Source of the DNA: Streptococcus oralis
Lineage (GTDB): Bacteria; Bacillota; Bacilli; Lactobacillales; Streptococcaceae
Direction of reading: 5' to 3'
Length of the DNA: 64,000 nt
Assembly: GCF_016127915.1 (NCBI RefSeq)
Contig: NZ_CP066059.1
Coordinates: forward strand, 558,001-622,000
Part shown: positions 33,618 to 42,036 of the stretch, piece by piece
How the letters are laid out: every line of letters starts with the position of its first letter
Position numbering within the stretch: the first letter of the stretch is position 1
Translations under genes and position numbers: made by a program
The notes under the pieces: model-generated
What the model was told of the DNA's origin: nothing
The model's input: only the letters and a program-made list of their open reading frames with translations
Database searches by the model: none

Positions 33618-34334
33618 TTAATCGACGTAATCTCCGCCTTCAAAGCCATAGTACTCTTCCAAACTGAGACCACTTGCAGCAATTTCTTTGGCTTCTTTTC
33701 CAACGTAGCGAAGATGCCATTCTTCTGCCATGTAGCCAGTCTCTTTTTCTTTGCCTTTGAGATAGCGAACGACAAAGCCATAGTCAGCCGCATGATCCAA
33801 TAGCCACTGGGCTGCCTTCTCCTCTGTTACCAATTCTCCGTTAGTCCCGATCAAATCAAAAGCAAGACCCGTTTGGTGTTCACTGTAACCTGGGCGTGCT
33901 GAGTAGCGATCTGCTGCTTCCTTACCGTCTTGATTCACATAGTCTTGATAAAGTTTGGTTTGAGTTTCATAACTTCTAAAACCACTGTAGTGATCGCTGA
34001 TTGGGTAGCCAGCTGCTTGCATTGCTGCAATGAGTTTCAGCAACTCTGCTTTAGCTGTTGGATTTTCTCCTGGGTTATAGTCTTTTGACAAAGGATAGTG
34101 CTTATTAGCTATGACGATTTCATCGTATTTCCCTTGAATACTATAGTAGTCTCCCTTATTGACAACTTCTGCCTTCTTCTGACTAGAAGCTTGGGATTTG
34201 CTCCCTACAGTTCCTTCAGGTTGACTAGTTTGTTCTGTTTTTTGAGTATTTTCTTCATTTTTAGGTTTTTCTTGAGAACATGCTGCTAGGGTTACTGCCA
34301 GCAAACCAGATAAAACAATGTATCTTTTTTTCAT
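33618..34334 (-). CDS. ldcB: Peptidoglycan L,D-carboxypeptidase lipoprotein LdcB (DacB), M15 family
   Basis: Wall enzyme that removes D-Ala from tetrapeptide stems. 238 residues: lipoprotein signal with lipobox LAAC (about residues 16-19), a low-complexity linker rich in E, Q, S and T, then the M15B VanY-like domain with zinc ligands His and Asp in YSEHQTGLAFDL and Glu/His in EEWHLRYVG, plus SGFRSYETQTKLY. It probably ends the operon pepA-HIT-ldcB (14 bp after the HIT gene). I see no strong terminator after it. Confidence 0.93.
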   Translation of the reverse strand: MKKRYIVLSGLLAVTLAACSQEKPKNEENTQKTEQTSQPEGTVGSKSQASSQKKAEVVNKGDYYSIQGKYDEIVIANKHYPLSKDYNPGENPTAKAELLKLIAAMQAAGYPISDHYSGFRSYETQTKLYQDYVNQDGKEAADRYSARPGYSEHQTGLAFDLIGTNGELVTEEKAAQWLLDHAADYGFVVRYLKGKEKETGYMAEEWHLRYVGKEAKEIAASGLSLEEYYGFEGGDYVD

Positions 34335-34348
34335 TTTTTCTTCCTCTC

Positions 34349-34810
34349 TTAGACCAAGTGCTTCTCTAATTCATCGGATAAGGCTTTAATCATTTGTTCC
34401 AACTCATGGGATTTCGCTTGGCAATCTTCTGCCGCCATTTCTTCCCAGGGCACCCACCAGACTGGACCACGACCATTAAGACCATAACCATTCATATCAC
34501 CTGACCGTCTTGGAAAGAGATGCCAATGAGTGTGGGCATCTCCATTTCCTAGAAGTTCAATGTTCATCTTTTCAGCTTTAAACGTTTTGGCAACAGCTTC
34601 TTGGACCAAACTCATTTCCTCTAGGAAACGAAGTTTTACAGAAGTCTCCATATGGTGTAGTTCTGTGACATGCTCTTTTGCCAGAAATAAGGTATAGCCC
34701 TTAAAGTATTGGTGGTCTCCAATAACAACATAGCCTGTTTCTAGTTCTTTTACAAAGTAGGGATTTTCCCCTGCCTTGATCCATTCAATTCTTTGACAAA
34801 TCAAGCACAT
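34349..34810 (-). CDS. HIT-family protein
   Basis: 153-residue histidine-triad nucleotide hydrolase-like protein. The triad HTHWHLFPRR lies at about residues 94-103, with the N-terminal CLICQRIE and an LFLAKEHVTELHHM strand typical of the fold. Usually hydrolyses nucleotide conjugates; the substrate is unknown. It starts 1 base after the pepA stop and is followed 14 bases later by ldcB, so it is the middle gene of an operon. Confidence 0.9.
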   Translation of the reverse strand: MCLICQRIEWIKAGENPYFVKELETGYVVIGDHQYFKGYTLFLAKEHVTELHHMETSVKLRFLEEMSLVQEAVAKTFKAEKMNIELLGNGDAHTHWHLFPRRSGDMNGYGLNGRGPVWWVPWEEMAAEDCQAKSHELEQMIKALSDELEKHLV

Positions 34811-34811
34811 A

Positions 34812-35849
34812 TTACTCCACCAAGGTGCTCTTGAGATAGACGTCTACCATACGCTCAGTCGCCACTACTGAATCAATGTGTGTGCGCTCATAAGAGTGAC
34901 TGGATTCAATACCAGCTCCAAGAAGGGCATGCTTGACCTCTGCTCCAGCTGACATAGCTGCCGAAGCATCCGAACCATAAAATGGATAGATATCCAACTT
35001 AAATGGAATATCTTGCTCTTTCGCCAAAGCTACCAAGTGTTGACGGAAGTCGTAGTGATAGGGACCTGAAGCATCCTTAACACAGATAGACACTGTGTAC
35101 TCATCCGTCTGCTGGTCATCGCCCATAGCTCCCATATCTACAGCTAGATATTCCACTACCTGACCTGGAATATTTGAGTTGGCACCGTGGCCCACCTCTT
35201 CAAAGACTGAAAAGGCAAAATGAGTTGTTACTGGCAATGCAACCCCCTCTTCCTTGTAAATACGAAGAAGATTGAGCAAAATCGCTGCGCTGACCTTGTC
35301 GTCCAAATGTCGAGACTTGATAAAACCAGTTTCCGTCACAACAGTTCGCGGGTCAAAGCTGATAAAATCACCGACTTCAATCCCCAAGGCGCGCGTTTCC
35401 TTTTCATTGGTCACTTTTTCGTCCAAACGCACTTCCATATTGTCCTGCGTACGTTCAGCAGTTCCTGCATCTTTGTATACATGGCAAGAAGTCTGGTGGA
35501 TGAGGATGGTTCCAGATACCTTTTTACCTGTGCTAGCCACATGAACCGTACAATTCTCACCTTCAATCATGTTCCAGGGAAAACCACCGATACGGTCCAA
35601 TTTGAGACGGCCATCCGGTTTGACTGCACGAACAATAGCACCCAGCGTATCTACATGGGCAGTCACATAGCGCTGTTGCTCATCATTTTGACCTTTAATA
35701 GTAACATTGACACCACCCTTGGCTGTACGGACTGGCTGGTAGCCAAGCTCTTCTAAAGTATAGACCAAGTAGTCTGAAATCTCACGAGTGAAGCCTGTCG
35801 GAGATGCAATAGCAGTTAGTTCTTTGATATAGTTTATAGTCTGATTCAT
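34812..35849 (-). CDS. pepA: Glutamyl aminopeptidase PepA (M42 family)
   Basis: Cytosolic dizinc aminopeptidase for N-terminal acidic residues. 345 residues; metal and catalytic motifs TAHVDTLGAIV (about residues 67-77), RHLDDKVSAA, FEEVGHGANS, DMGAMGDD and SSHSYERTH are all present. It helps use peptide nitrogen. First gene of the pepA-HIT-ldcB operon; the divergent gene at 35989 encodes a lipoprotein. Confidence 0.93.
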   Translation of the reverse strand: MNQTINYIKELTAIASPTGFTREISDYLVYTLEELGYQPVRTAKGGVNVTIKGQNDEQQRYVTAHVDTLGAIVRAVKPDGRLKLDRIGGFPWNMIEGENCTVHVASTGKKVSGTILIHQTSCHVYKDAGTAERTQDNMEVRLDEKVTNEKETRALGIEVGDFISFDPRTVVTETGFIKSRHLDDKVSAAILLNLLRIYKEEGVALPVTTHFAFSVFEEVGHGANSNIPGQVVEYLAVDMGAMGDDQQTDEYTVSICVKDASGPYHYDFRQHLVALAKEQDIPFKLDIYPFYGSDASAAMSAGAEVKHALLGAGIESSHSYERTHIDSVVATERMVDVYLKSTLVE

Positions 35850-35988
35850 TTCTTCACCTCTTTCCTACCATTATAACATTTTTCTAGTCAGACTCCTTCT
35901 CAAAAGGAGAAAAACTGTGTTTAGTTGCTTTCACTATAGATCCATGTTATAATACAAATACTTTGATTATGAAAGGAAAGTAATAGAT

Positions 35989-36540
35989 ATGAAATCATAC
36001 TTGAAAGCATCGCTAGCCCTAGTGGCTTCACTTGTTCTCCTACTCGGATGTTCCAAACAAGCATCAACACCTGCAAACAGCAGTTCTAAAGAAGACACAA
36101 CAACTCAGTCAAGCGAAACCAAACAAAGCACTGACCAATCATCTGAGAAAAAAGAAACAGCCAAGACACATACTTTTGTCAACAAAAGTAATTCTGGTAT
36201 CACTTCTACCTTGGTTTATACTGTAGAAGGCGACAATGTTATCAAGCAAACTGCTCAGAATATTGCAGATCCTGAAATCCTTAGTGCAACTCCAGAAGAT
36301 GTCAAGAGTTTTATCGAGGAAAAGTACAAAGGTTACAATGGACTCAAAGGTGTTAAACAAACCATTGAAATCAAAGATGGAAAAGTTGTTCAAAATCTAG
36401 AAGTTGATTTCTCAGTTGCAAGCATTAGCGAACTTAGAAAAGCACTTCCTGAAGAATATTCTGGTATCGGCAATCGTGTCAGTTTCTCAAACTCTAAAAA
36501 AGCACTGGAAAAAATGGGATTCACAGAAAAGACGAACTAA
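35989..36540 (+). CDS. YehR-family lipoprotein (DUF1307), copy 1
   Basis: 183-residue predicted surface lipoprotein: signal peptide with lipobox LLLGC (about residues 17-21), an S/T/Q/E-rich linker (about 22-60), then a DUF1307/YehR-like domain (about 61-180) with STLVYTVEGDNVIKQT. Function unknown. It is nearly a duplicate of the next gene, including the promoter (ATGTTATAATACAAATACTTT) and the GAAAGGAAA ribosome site. A terminator separates the copies. Confidence 0.85.
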   Translation: MKSYLKASLALVASLVLLLGCSKQASTPANSSSKEDTTTQSSETKQSTDQSSEKKETAKTHTFVNKSNSGITSTLVYTVEGDNVIKQTAQNIADPEILSATPEDVKSFIEEKYKGYNGLKGVKQTIEIKDGKVVQNLEVDFSVASISELRKALPEEYSGIGNRVSFSNSKKALEKMGFTEKTN

Positions 36541-36573
36541 TCTCCTAAAATTTCATATAGACTAGTGTAGGTC

Positions 36574-36619
36574 CACCCCAAAAGTTAGACACAACTCTAA
36601 CTCTTGGGGTGTTTTATTA
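36574..36619 (+). terminator. Strong hairpin terminator between the lipoprotein copies
   Basis: CACCCCAAAAGTTAGA pairs with TCTAACTCTTGGGGTG (36574-36611, one bulge), followed by TTTTATTA. The sequence GTCTAACTTTTGGGGTG also resembles the terminal repeats of IS3-family elements that I remember from streptococci, so it may derive from an insertion-sequence end. Confidence 0.75.
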
Positions 36620-36857
36620 CATCCCTAACCGATGAGTCCAATAGATTCATCGCAATTCCATAAAAAGTGCATTTGAAACTTTACCCTTTATAAAGCCATA
36701 CGACAAAACATACTTGAAACAGATATAGACAAAACTTTAATCGTCATACTAGTTTCTATTCATTGTCATGTCAGTTCAGATGAAAGGGTAAGCCTAGTTG
36801 ATTTTGAAGTAGAATCATGTTATAATACAAAATACTTTGATTATGAAAGGAAATTCT

Positions 36858-37409
36858 ATGAAAACTTATGTTAAAATTTCACTAGCCCTAGTGGCTTCAC
36901 TTATCCTCCTGCTCGGATGTTCAAAACAATCAACAACACCTGCTAGCAGCCGTACCAAAGAAGACACAACAACTCAGTCAAGTGAGAGCAAACAAAGCAG
37001 TCAACAATCATCTGAAAAGAAAGATGAGACAGAAACCCACACATTTGTCCACAATAGCAAACCTGGAATTCATTCTACCTTGACTTATACTGTAAAGGGA
37101 GATGACGTTGTAAAACAAACTGTTCATAATGTATTTGACCCTGAAAAACTTAATAATACCGCGGAAGGTATTAAGGAAATTGTTGACGATACTTATAAAG
37201 GTTATGAAGGGGTCAAAGGGGTTACACAAAAAGTTGAAATTCAAGACGAAAAAGTTATCCAAAACATCGAGGTTGACATGACTGTCGCAAGTCTTGACGA
37301 ACTAAAAAAAGCAATGCCGAACGAATATTCTGGTATTGGAAACCGTGTAAGCTTTGCTGCTTCGAAAAAAATGCTTAAAGAGGCTGGTTATACCGAACAA
37401 ACCAACTGA
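36858..37409 (+). CDS. YehR-family lipoprotein (DUF1307), copy 2
   Basis: Second copy, 183 residues from MKTYVKISLALVASLILLLG; the upstream in-frame ATG is ignored because GAAAGGAAATTCT sits before this one. Lipobox LLLGC, linker with TTTQSSESKQSSQQSSEKK, then the DUF1307-like domain. It differs from copy 1 mostly in the middle of the domain, while the C-terminal EYSGIGNRVSF is identical. Tandem duplication with later drift is the simplest history. Confidence 0.85.
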   Translation: MKTYVKISLALVASLILLLGCSKQSTTPASSRTKEDTTTQSSESKQSSQQSSEKKDETETHTFVHNSKPGIHSTLTYTVKGDDVVKQTVHNVFDPEKLNNTAEGIKEIVDDTYKGYEGVKGVTQKVEIQDEKVIQNIEVDMTVASLDELKKAMPNEYSGIGNRVSFAASKKMLKEAGYTEQTN

Positions 37410-37425
37410 TGACTTCTCCTCATAC

Positions 37426-37457
37426 AAAAAATTCTTGGTCGATGACCAAGAATTTTT
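37426..37457. terminator. Bidirectional terminator between the lipoprotein gene and brnQ
   Basis: AAAAATTCTTGGTC/GACCAAGAATTTTT perfect stem with a GAT loop; serves the convergent genes. Confidence 0.9.
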
Positions 37458-38783
37458 TTATTCCATCTCAAAAACATCACTCTCTTGCTTATTTGGTAGA
37501 ACCAAGGAAAGCAAGATTCCGATAATAGCTGGCACTAGCCATGGAAGAGAGGCTGACGCAAACGGAAGGGCATTAATCAGATTTTCTAGAAACTCAATCT
37601 TAAAGGAACTTCCAAGGACGCTTGCAAGAGCAATAGCTGTAACAAGCCCAATGGTTAACTGCATGCCTGGTTTTGATAGGGCGACAAACTTATTAACAAT
37701 CACGATCATCACAATGGCGATGGTGATTGGGTACAAGATTACCAGCACTGGAACTGAGTACTTGATAATTGCATCCAAACCGAGGTTTGCAATAGCAAAT
37801 CCAATCAAGGTAAAGGCAGTTGCATAGACCTTGTAGCTGATTTGTGGAAAACGACCGTTAAAGAACTCCGCTGTAGACACAATCAAGCCAACCGTTGTTG
37901 TGAAGCAGGTTACTGTTACCATAACAGCAAGGAAAAGTTGAGCTGTTGAACCAAAGATTTCCTGAGTTGCTTGCGACAAAATATAAACACCTGGTGTTCC
38001 ACCCTTCATCACTTCAGCTGGTACTGGGAAATGATTTCCAAGGAAACCTAAACCAATGTAAAGAGCGCTAAAGGCAAGAGCTACAACGATACCAACCACC
38101 CAAATAGTTGAAATGTATTCTTTCTTACTGGAGAAGCCAAGTTGTTTCAAGGTTTGAACTGCAATCACACTGAAGGCAACTGAGGCAAGGGCATCCAAAG
38201 TGTTATAACCTTCTAGGAAACCTGTACCAAAGGCAGAAGCTTGATAAGCAGCTGAGGCAGTTTGAGGACTTGTTCCACCATATTTGAAGGCACCTAGTAC
38301 AACCAAGATAACGATCAATAAAGCAAAGACTGGCGTTAAGATACGTCCGATTCGGTCCAAAATCTTTGATGGATTGAGTGAAATCAGATAGGCTGCTGCA
38401 AAATACAACACCGTAAAGATAATCAATCCTAGACCTTTGTTTGCTTCGGATAAGAGGGGGCTAATCCCAACTTCGTAAGCTGTTGTAGCTGTACGCGGAA
38501 TGGCAAAGAAAGGGCCAATCGATAGATAAAGGACTGCAAGATAAAGCGTCGCAAACCAAGGTGAGATTTTCTTAGAAACCTCGTGAATGTATCCCTTAGG
38601 GTTTAGAGTTCCAATAATAAGTGTCAAGACGGCAATACCAACACCTGAAAAGACAAAACCTGCGATGGCAGGAAGAAACTGTTCTCCAGATAAAGCACCT
38701 AGAGAAGGTGGAAAAATCAAGTTCCCCGCACCAAAAAATATTCCAAACAGGAGTAAACCTGTTAGGGCACCTTTTTTAGCCAT
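37458..38783 (-). CDS. brnQ: Branched-chain amino acid Na+ or H+ symporter BrnQ
   Basis: LIVCS-family carrier for leucine, isoleucine and valine. 441 residues, twelve predicted membrane helices, beginning MAKKGALTGLLLFGIFFGAG with the family NLIFPPSLGALSG stretch. The reading frame extends 27 codons further upstream, but AAGGAG lies 6 bases before this ATG. A likely CodY-regulated function, although I did not find a clear CodY box in the short upstream region. Confidence 0.93.
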   Translation of the reverse strand: MAKKGALTGLLLFGIFFGAGNLIFPPSLGALSGEQFLPAIAGFVFSGVGIAVLTLIIGTLNPKGYIHEVSKKISPWFATLYLAVLYLSIGPFFAIPRTATTAYEVGISPLLSEANKGLGLIIFTVLYFAAAYLISLNPSKILDRIGRILTPVFALLIVILVVLGAFKYGGTSPQTASAAYQASAFGTGFLEGYNTLDALASVAFSVIAVQTLKQLGFSSKKEYISTIWVVGIVVALAFSALYIGLGFLGNHFPVPAEVMKGGTPGVYILSQATQEIFGSTAQLFLAVMVTVTCFTTTVGLIVSTAEFFNGRFPQISYKVYATAFTLIGFAIANLGLDAIIKYSVPVLVILYPITIAIVMIVIVNKFVALSKPGMQLTIGLVTAIALASVLGSSFKIEFLENLINALPFASASLPWLVPAIIGILLSLVLPNKQESDVFEME

Positions 38784-38907
38784 AATAATCTCCTTCATAT
38801 TTCTAAAATACTGACCTAGTATACCATGATTAAGACTCTGAAAAAAGTATCCAAAATTAATCATTGAATGTTTTCAATATTTTTAAAAATAAGAATTATC
38901 TAAAAAC

Positions 38908-38939
38908 AAAATCCCTCACTCAGTTGGAACCGAGCAAGG
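38908..38939 (-). terminator. Terminator of the UDG-rhodanese operon
   Basis: CCTTGCTCGGTT/AACTGAGTGAGG stem (some G-U pairs) on the minus strand, followed by GATTTTGTTTTT. Confidence 0.7.
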
Positions 38940-38967
38940 AAAGATTAGGGTCTATCACCATAGAGGT

Positions 38968-39255
38968 TTAAAGATTTTCAAAGGCCGTCATTCCACCTTG
39001 GACATTGATAACGTCATAACCCTGTTCAGCTAGAAATTGACAAGCACGCGCTGAACGCATTCCAGATTTACAAATGACATAATGCAAGAGGTCCTTATCC
39101 AACTGATCATAGATATCAGCTAATTGACTAAGTGGTAGGTTCTGAGCACCTTCTAAATGAAGCGTCTCGAACTCTTCTACTTCTCTCACGTCCACTAGAG
39201 AAAGTTGCTCATTTTGATAAAGCTGGTAAAATTCGTAAAAGGAAATTTCTTTCAT
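38968..39255 (-). CDS. Rhodanese-like domain protein
   Basis: Single rhodanese domain of 95 residues with the active-site loop CKSGMRSARACQFL (Cys about residue 62) and SLVDVREVEEFETLHL. Single-domain rhodaneses transfer sulfane sulfur; the acceptor is unknown. The ATG overlaps the stop of the upstream glycosylase-like gene by 4 bases. Confidence 0.9.
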   Translation of the reverse strand: MKEISFYEFYQLYQNEQLSLVDVREVEEFETLHLEGAQNLPLSQLADIYDQLDKDLLHYVICKSGMRSARACQFLAEQGYDVINVQGGMTAFENL

Positions 39256-39842
39256 TCTTTTTCTCCTAAAATCGTTTTAATTCTTTTTTTCAAATCGGGC
39301 ACTACTTCTGACTCAAACCAAGGATTTTTGGCCATCCAGATTTGATTTCGTGGTGAGGGGTGCACCAGAGGGAAAAATTCTGGTAGATAGTCTTTGTAGT
39401 GTTTTACCCGTTCTGTCACCTTGCCACTAACTTTTTCATGTAAATAATAGGCTTGGGCATATTGTCCAATCAAAAGGGTCAATCCAATATTTGGACATTC
39501 CTTGAGAAGTTGTGGGTGCCATTTTTCGGCAAAGCCTTTACGGGGTGGAAGGTCGCCTGATTTTCCATGTCCTGGGAAATAAAAGTCCATGGGAATAACT
39601 GCAAACAACCCCGAATTGTAAAAGGTATCTTCATCTACACCTAGCCACTCACGCAGACGATCACCGCTCTTATCCTTCCAATAAATCCCAGCTTCTTGTG
39701 TTTTAAGCCCAGGAGCCTGACCGACAATATTGATGCGAGCAGTCTTTGGCGCTGCAAAGAGTGGTTCGATTCCGCGTTCTGTATAGCTTGCATTCTGTGG
39801 ATCCGCCATAATGGCTTGCTTGATTCTTTCGATTTGAGACAT
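39252..39842 (-). CDS. Uracil-DNA glycosylase family protein
   Basis: 196 residues from MSQIERIKQAIMADPQ; I prefer this ATG because GGAGGGA lies upstream of it. UDG-superfamily motifs: IVGQAPGLKTQEAG (about residues 39-52) and the C-terminal HPSPRNQIWMAKNPWF. The first motif lacks the D of classic UNG and resembles the group annotated as uracil-DNA glycosylase family in streptococci; actual base excision is not proven. Overlaps the rhodanese gene. Confidence 0.85.
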   Translation of the reverse strand: MSQIERIKQAIMADPQNASYTERGIEPLFAAPKTARINIVGQAPGLKTQEAGIYWKDKSGDRLREWLGVDEDTFYNSGLFAVIPMDFYFPGHGKSGDLPPRKGFAEKWHPQLLKECPNIGLTLLIGQYAQAYYLHEKVSGKVTERVKHYKDYLPEFFPLVHPSPRNQIWMAKNPWFESEVVPDLKKRIKTILGEKE

Positions 39843-39895
39843 CTGTTTTCCCTCCAAAAAGAAGTCCAAGCATAAAATCTCAGACTTCTATCGTT

Positions 39896-41296
39896 TTATT
39901 TGATCAATTCATAAATAGCTTCTGCATAGATTGCTGCTGCTCGGAAGAGATCGTCCAAGGCGATAAATTCGTTGGCTTGGTGCATGGTGTCAATAGAGTC
40001 TGGGAACATGGCACCGTAGGCAACCCCACGTTCCAGCAAGCGACCAAAGGTTCCACCTCCGATGACTTGTTCGTGACCTTTAAGCCCAGTTTGTTTTTCA
40101 TAGACATTCAACAAAGTTTGCACAAGTGGATCTTCCATTGGCACATAGTGAGGGGTGTGACCGTGTTCAGAAAGGCTAACAGAAGCAACTGGCAAGTTTT
40201 CAAGGATTGACTTGATTTGCTCTGGACTTATTCCTTTTGGATAACGGAAGTTGAGAGCAATGGTATTGTCAGCACTTGCTTCGTCAAAGCGGAAGACACC
40301 GGCATTCATAGAAAGGGCACCCATTTTTTCATCCACATGAGCAACCTTGAGATTTTCACCCTCATGGTCATTTAAGAGAATCTTACCAGCGATGTCGAGG
40401 TAGTCTTTTGCTGGCCCTGCAAAGTCAAACTGACTGAGGAAGAGGGCCAGGTAGGTCGCACCATTGACACCTGAAGCAGGCATAGCACCATGGGCTGATT
40501 TACCAATGATGGTCACCTTGTATTTGCCAGATTCTTCTTTGATTTCTCCTCTGAGTTTGTGTTCTGCAACAAAGGCATCTAGTTTAGCTTGCAAGTCAGC
40601 CAGGTCTCCTGAAACGACTGCTGTTGCTGATTCAGGTACCATGTTTTCACGCAATCCACCTGTGAAGCTGTGAAGGCGAGTAGCACCTGTATTTTCACCT
40701 GCAAAGTGGAGGTATTCCGTGATATTCCCTTTTTCACCATTGATGATAGGGAATTCAGCATCTGGTGAGAAGCCAAAGTCTGGTTTTTCAAGTCCTACAT
40801 GTTCAAAGTAGTAGTCCATGTCTGCCCAACCTGATTCTTCGTCTGTTCCGACGATGAAACGAACTTTCTTAGAAGTTGGAAGTCCCAATTCTTTGATGAT
40901 TTTCAAACCATAGTAACAAGCAGTTGTAGGTCCCTTATCATCTGAAGCACCACGCGCATAAAGGCGACCGTCTTTGATAGTTGGTGTATAAGGGTCCGTG
41001 TCCCAACCGCTACCAGCTGGCACCACGTCCATGTGAGCAAAGATTCCGAGAACTTCTTCTCCTTCACCAAACTCAAAATGTCCTGCGTAGTTATCAACAT
41101 TTTTAGTTGGATAGCCATCGCGGTCTGCGATTTCAAGGAATTTTTCCAAGGCTTTTACCGGCCCAGGTCCAAATGGATGCTCAGCATCGGCTTTGCTGTC
41201 ATCACGTTCTGAGTTGATTTCCAAAAGGCTAAACAAGTCAGCCAAGAGGTCTTCTTTGCGTTTTTCTACTTCTGCTGTAAAATCAATAACTGTCAT
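39896..41296 (-). CDS. pepV: Dipeptidase PepV (M20 family)
   Basis: Cytoplasmic zinc dipeptidase that cleaves the many dipeptides produced from imported oligopeptides. 466 residues: metal site GIFAHMDVVPAGSGWD (about residues 84-99), YARGASDDKGPT, GTDEESGWADMDYYFEH with the catalytic Glu pair, and FSPDAEFPIINGEKG. It is 9 bases downstream of the nitroreductase gene on the same strand, so probably cotranscribed. Confidence 0.95.
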   Translation of the reverse strand: MTVIDFTAEVEKRKEDLLADLFSLLEINSERDDSKADAEHPFGPGPVKALEKFLEIADRDGYPTKNVDNYAGHFEFGEGEEVLGIFAHMDVVPAGSGWDTDPYTPTIKDGRLYARGASDDKGPTTACYYGLKIIKELGLPTSKKVRFIVGTDEESGWADMDYYFEHVGLEKPDFGFSPDAEFPIINGEKGNITEYLHFAGENTGATRLHSFTGGLRENMVPESATAVVSGDLADLQAKLDAFVAEHKLRGEIKEESGKYKVTIIGKSAHGAMPASGVNGATYLALFLSQFDFAGPAKDYLDIAGKILLNDHEGENLKVAHVDEKMGALSMNAGVFRFDEASADNTIALNFRYPKGISPEQIKSILENLPVASVSLSEHGHTPHYVPMEDPLVQTLLNVYEKQTGLKGHEQVIGGGTFGRLLERGVAYGAMFPDSIDTMHQANEFIALDDLFRAAAIYAEAIYELIK

Positions 41297-41305
41297 TTTT
41301 TCTTC

Positions 41306-41911
41306 CTATCTCTTCTCGATAATTTCATCTACTGGCAAGCGGTAGCTTGGTTCCAATTTCTCATCTGTGTATCCAACTGTGATCAAGAGTTCTGGACGGA
41401 AACGTTCTTCGATTTCCAAAACTTCATTGGCTTTTGATTTGTCAAAACCAAGAATAATATTAGAACCGATTCCTTGGTCTGTAAGAGCGAGAACCAAGTT
41501 CATGGCTACTAATCCCGCATTAAGAGCCAAGTAGTCACTAACTTGCTGTTCACTGTAACGCGCAAACTCGGCAGGCAAATTTTTCATAAAATATTGAAGT
41601 TGCTCTTCAGAAAAGTTATTAGCACCACCAACTCGGGCAATTTTGCGAGCACGTTTAGCTAAGTCTGTATCTGTAAACAAGGCAATAGTTACAGGTGCAG
41701 AGGCTACTTGCTCAAAGTTTGAACCGTAAGCCAATTTTGCTAATTCAGCATTTCTCTCACGAACCACAACAAACTTCCAAGGCTGACTGTTGTGAGCGCT
41801 AGGTGCCAAGGTTGCGATTTCGATAGCTGTACGAACATCCTTTGGATCAACAGGTTTATCAATAAAATGCTTAGTCGCATGACGTTTTTTATTTAACTCA
41901 AGAAATTTCAT
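41306..41911 (-). CDS. Nitroreductase-family FMN oxidoreductase
   Basis: 201 residues; NTR fold with FMN-phosphate binding region RHATKHFIDKPV, LAPSAHNSQPWKFVVV (about residues 36-51) and the C-terminal LLITVGYTDEKLEPSYRLPV. Likely NAD(P)H-dependent reductase of quinones or nitro compounds. First gene of the pair with pepV. A TGG-type extended -10 (GTAAAAT) precedes it. Confidence 0.92.
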   Translation of the reverse strand: MKFLELNKKRHATKHFIDKPVDPKDVRTAIEIATLAPSAHNSQPWKFVVVRERNAELAKLAYGSNFEQVASAPVTIALFTDTDLAKRARKIARVGGANNFSEEQLQYFMKNLPAEFARYSEQQVSDYLALNAGLVAMNLVLALTDQGIGSNIILGFDKSKANEVLEIEERFRPELLITVGYTDEKLEPSYRLPVDEIIEKR

Positions 41912-42036
41912 AATTGATTTCCCTTTCTATTTCTATTGCTTCCATTTTACCACATTCTGAAAGAGCTTGCAGAGTTTTTTCATTGAGGATCCTGTTTCCT
42001 TTTCAACTAGGCTACCCGCCCTTCTATGGACTCAGA

